From: Candidatus Zipacnadia bacterium
GTDB taxonomy: Bacteria > Armatimonadota > Zipacnadia > Zipacnadales > UBA5352
Length of the DNA stretch: 7,511 bases
Reading direction: 5' to 3'
NCBI GenBank assembly: GCA_029820915.1
Contig: JALGUI010000124.1
Span: 1-7,511 of the forward strand
Position 1 is the stretch's first letter. Every line of letters starts with the position of its first letter. Made by a program: the position numbers and the translations under genes. Below the pieces are notes generated by a model. That model was not told where the DNA came from, did not search any database, and saw only the letters and a program-made list of their open reading frames with translations. This document shows positions 6,016 through 7,511 of this stretch, piece after piece.

Positions 6016-7511
6016 ATGTCGGCTGCTTCGTCCGAACCGGGCGGCGGTCACGTCGAGGCGCCCGCCTCGTCGTCTGCCTCCGAGCCGGCCGCGCGGCGCG
6101 CCGCGACGCTGCGGGCGGTGCTCGTGGCCATCGTCCTCTCGCTGCTGGCGGCCGCCTGGACGAAGCAGGCGGAGCTGGTCACGCTCACCAGCCAGATCTC
6201 GGAGAGCACGCCACCCATCGCGTCCATCCTGTGCCTGTTCCTGCTTCCCGGCCTGGCGGCGGCGCTCACCAGGCTGGCGTCCTCGCTCGACGCGGGCGGT
6301 CACCGGCGGCCGGCGGAGCTGTGCCGCCGCCTCAGGCTCACCCACGGCGAGACGCTCGTGGTCTTCGTGTTCGTGGCCATCACGGCGGCGATGCCCGGCG
6401 TCGGGCTGTTCCGCCAGGTCATGCCCAACCTGATGGTCACGCAGTACTTCGGCCTGCCCTCCGACCACCTCGAGGAGATGGCGCGGACCATCCCGCGGCA
6501 GTGGGCGCCGACCGACGCGGAGGTCGCGCGCGTGTTCTGGGAGGGCAGCGATGTCGCCCTGCCGAGCCTCGGCGTCGAGCACGTGCCCGTGGTCGGCCCG
6601 ATCGTGGAGAGCGTCTTCCGCTTCGTTGCGGGCGCCACGCTGGTGCCGTGGCGGCACTGGCTCACCCCGATCGTGGTCTGGACGGTCTACCTCAGCGCCT
6701 ACTTCATCGCCGCCTTCTGCCTGGTGCTGCTGTTTCGCCGCGCGTGGGAGGAGGACGAGCACCTCAACTTCCCGGTCTCGAACTTCCCCGTCGAGATGAT
6801 CGAGCCCGAGCGCAGCCAGTTCTCCGCCATCGACTTCTTCCGCGACCCGGTGGTGTGGACCGGCCTGCTCGCGGCAGTGGCCTACAACGTCTCCAACGCG
6901 GTGCACGTCTTCAATCCCGGGCTGCCGGCGCTGGGTATCTCGTATCCGCTCGGGCGGCTCTTCACCGAGTCGCCCTGGAACGCCATGCGCGGCCTCGCCA
7001 TCTACTACAAGCCCGAGATCCTGGGCGTCGGCTACCTGGTGCCCTCGGACGTCCTGCTCTCCATCTGGTTCTTCACGCTGCTGAGCTGGCTGGTGCGCCC
7101 CCTGGCGAGGACGGTCGGCTACGGCCCGCCCGGCTTCCCGTTCGTGACCCAGCAGGCCATGGGCGCCTTCCTGCTGCTCGGGGGCTTCTTCATCTACCTG
7201 GCCCGACACCGCCTGGTGGAGGTGGCCCGCAGGGGCCTGTTCGGCGGTCCGGGCGCCGATGACCGCGACGAGCCCCTGAGTCCCCGCTGGACGCTGCTCG
7301 GCGCCGGGCTCGGGCTGGCCGTGGTCATCGGAATGCCCATCGTCTTCGGAGTCGTCTGGTGGGTCTCGCTGCTGTACTTCGGCATCATGGTCATGGTGCT
7401 CATCGTCTACTGCCGCAACCGCGCCGAGATGGGCTTCCCCATCGTGTGGGGCTACCCGCTCTATCAGCAGCGCGCGGTCATGGTGGAGTTCCTGGGCAGC
7501 AGGCCCTTCGT
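6016..7511 (+). CDS. Polytopic membrane protein resembling DUF6785/DUF6784 (OPT-transporter-like); 3' end outside window
   Basis: The first 498 codons are present and open to the window edge. After a flexible Ala/Ser/Pro-rich N-terminus, predicted membrane helices lie at about 33-48, 66-88, 112-130, 214-240, 278-298, 338-361, 377-396 and two within 427-465. Between helices three and four is a long extramembrane loop (about 131-212: YFGLPSDHLEEMARTIP, WAPTDAEVARVFWEG). The segment after helix four, RRAWEEDEHLNFPVSNFPVEM, matches the conserved 'W-E-E-L-x-F-P' region I know from the large bacterial DUF6785/DUF6784 proteins, as does LTHGETLVVF before helix three. Those proteins are usually 600-700 residues, so some of the C-terminus is missing here. 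They resemble oligopeptide-type transporters, but no substrate is established. The gene is divergent from the beta-helix gene, which would suit uptake of a breakdown product; that is inference. Confidence 0.82.
   Translation, partial: MSAASSEPGGGHVEAPASSSASEPAARRAATLRAVLVAIVLSLLAAAWTKQAELVTLTSQISESTPPIASILCLFLLPGLAAALTRLASSLDAGGHRRPAELCRRLRLTHGETLVVFVFVAITAAMPGVGLFRQVMPNLMVTQYFGLPSDHLEEMARTIPRQWAPTDAEVARVFWEGSDVALPSLGVEHVPVVGPIVESVFRFVAGATLVPWRHWLTPIVVWTVYLSAYFIAAFCLVLLFRRAWEEDEHLNFPVSNFPVEMIEPERSQFSAIDFFRDPVVWTGLLAAVAYNVSNAVHVFNPGLPALGISYPLGRLFTESPWNAMRGLAIYYKPEILGVGYLVPSDVLLSIWFFTLLSWLVRPLARTVGYGPPGFPFVTQQAMGAFLLLGGFFIYLARHRLVEVARRGLFGGPGADDRDEPLSPRWTLLGAGLGLAVVIGMPIVFGVVWWVSLLYFGIMVMVLIVYCRNRAEMGFPIVWGYPLYQQRAVMVEFLGSRPF

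Noticed and set aside
5884..7209. 441-residue minus-strand open frame and 452-residue plus-strand open frame (5904-7262) over the membrane-protein gene
   Set aside because: Both are low-complexity shadows of the plus-strand gene that starts at 6016, whose frame shows membrane helices and recognisable family segments.

Overview
This window is GC-rich bacterial DNA (roughly two thirds G+C by eye, with coding third positions almost all G or C). It carries four protein-coding loci and one large divergent intergenic region rich in repeats. No rRNA, tRNA or CRISPR array was seen. The gene content is a secreted parallel beta-helix protein of the GH141-like type with a CBM9-like domain, a zinc alcohol dehydrogenase, a membrane-anchored alkaline-phosphatase-superfamily enzyme, and a polytopic membrane protein resembling DUF6785/DUF6784. 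That mix is common in uncultured glycan-degrading bacteria such as Planctomycetota, Armatimonadota and Lentisphaerota relatives. The phylum is inference only, because no taxonomic marker gene is present.

Layout. On the minus strand, read from right to left: a 1113-residue secreted beta-helix/CBM protein (5263 to 1922), a 107-base gap, a 336-residue zinc-dependent dehydrogenase (1814 to 804), a 75-base gap holding a 9-bp hairpin, then an alkaline-phosphatase/phosphodiesterase-type gene that starts at 728 and runs off the left edge. This last gene is split by an exact 35-bp tandem duplication (432-466 and 467-501). The duplication shifts the frame inside the third predicted membrane segment; removing one copy restores a continuous 231-codon frame. 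On the plus strand, a multi-pass membrane protein starts at 6016 and runs off the right edge without a stop.

The 752-base divergent region 5264-6015 holds a degenerate repeat family whose core is a hairpin with a 9-bp GC-rich stem and a GGGA (GNRA-type) loop (5327-5348, 5393-5414, 5598-5619), a separate perfect 9-bp hairpin (5682-5703), and a minus-strand remnant that looks like the signal-peptide end of a lost secreted gene (about 5668-5858).

How the genes may work together (inference). The beta-helix/CBM protein would act on or bind a polysaccharide outside the cytoplasm, the dehydrogenase could oxidise a released sugar or polyol, and the divergent membrane protein could be a transporter. 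The phosphatase-like protein would act at the outer face of the membrane. The three minus-strand genes could be one transcription unit, but no convincing sigma-70 promoter or T-tract terminator is visible. The features most worth a second look are the 35-bp frame-breaking duplication and the structured intergenic repeat. I did not find clear evidence for an entirely new multi-gene system.
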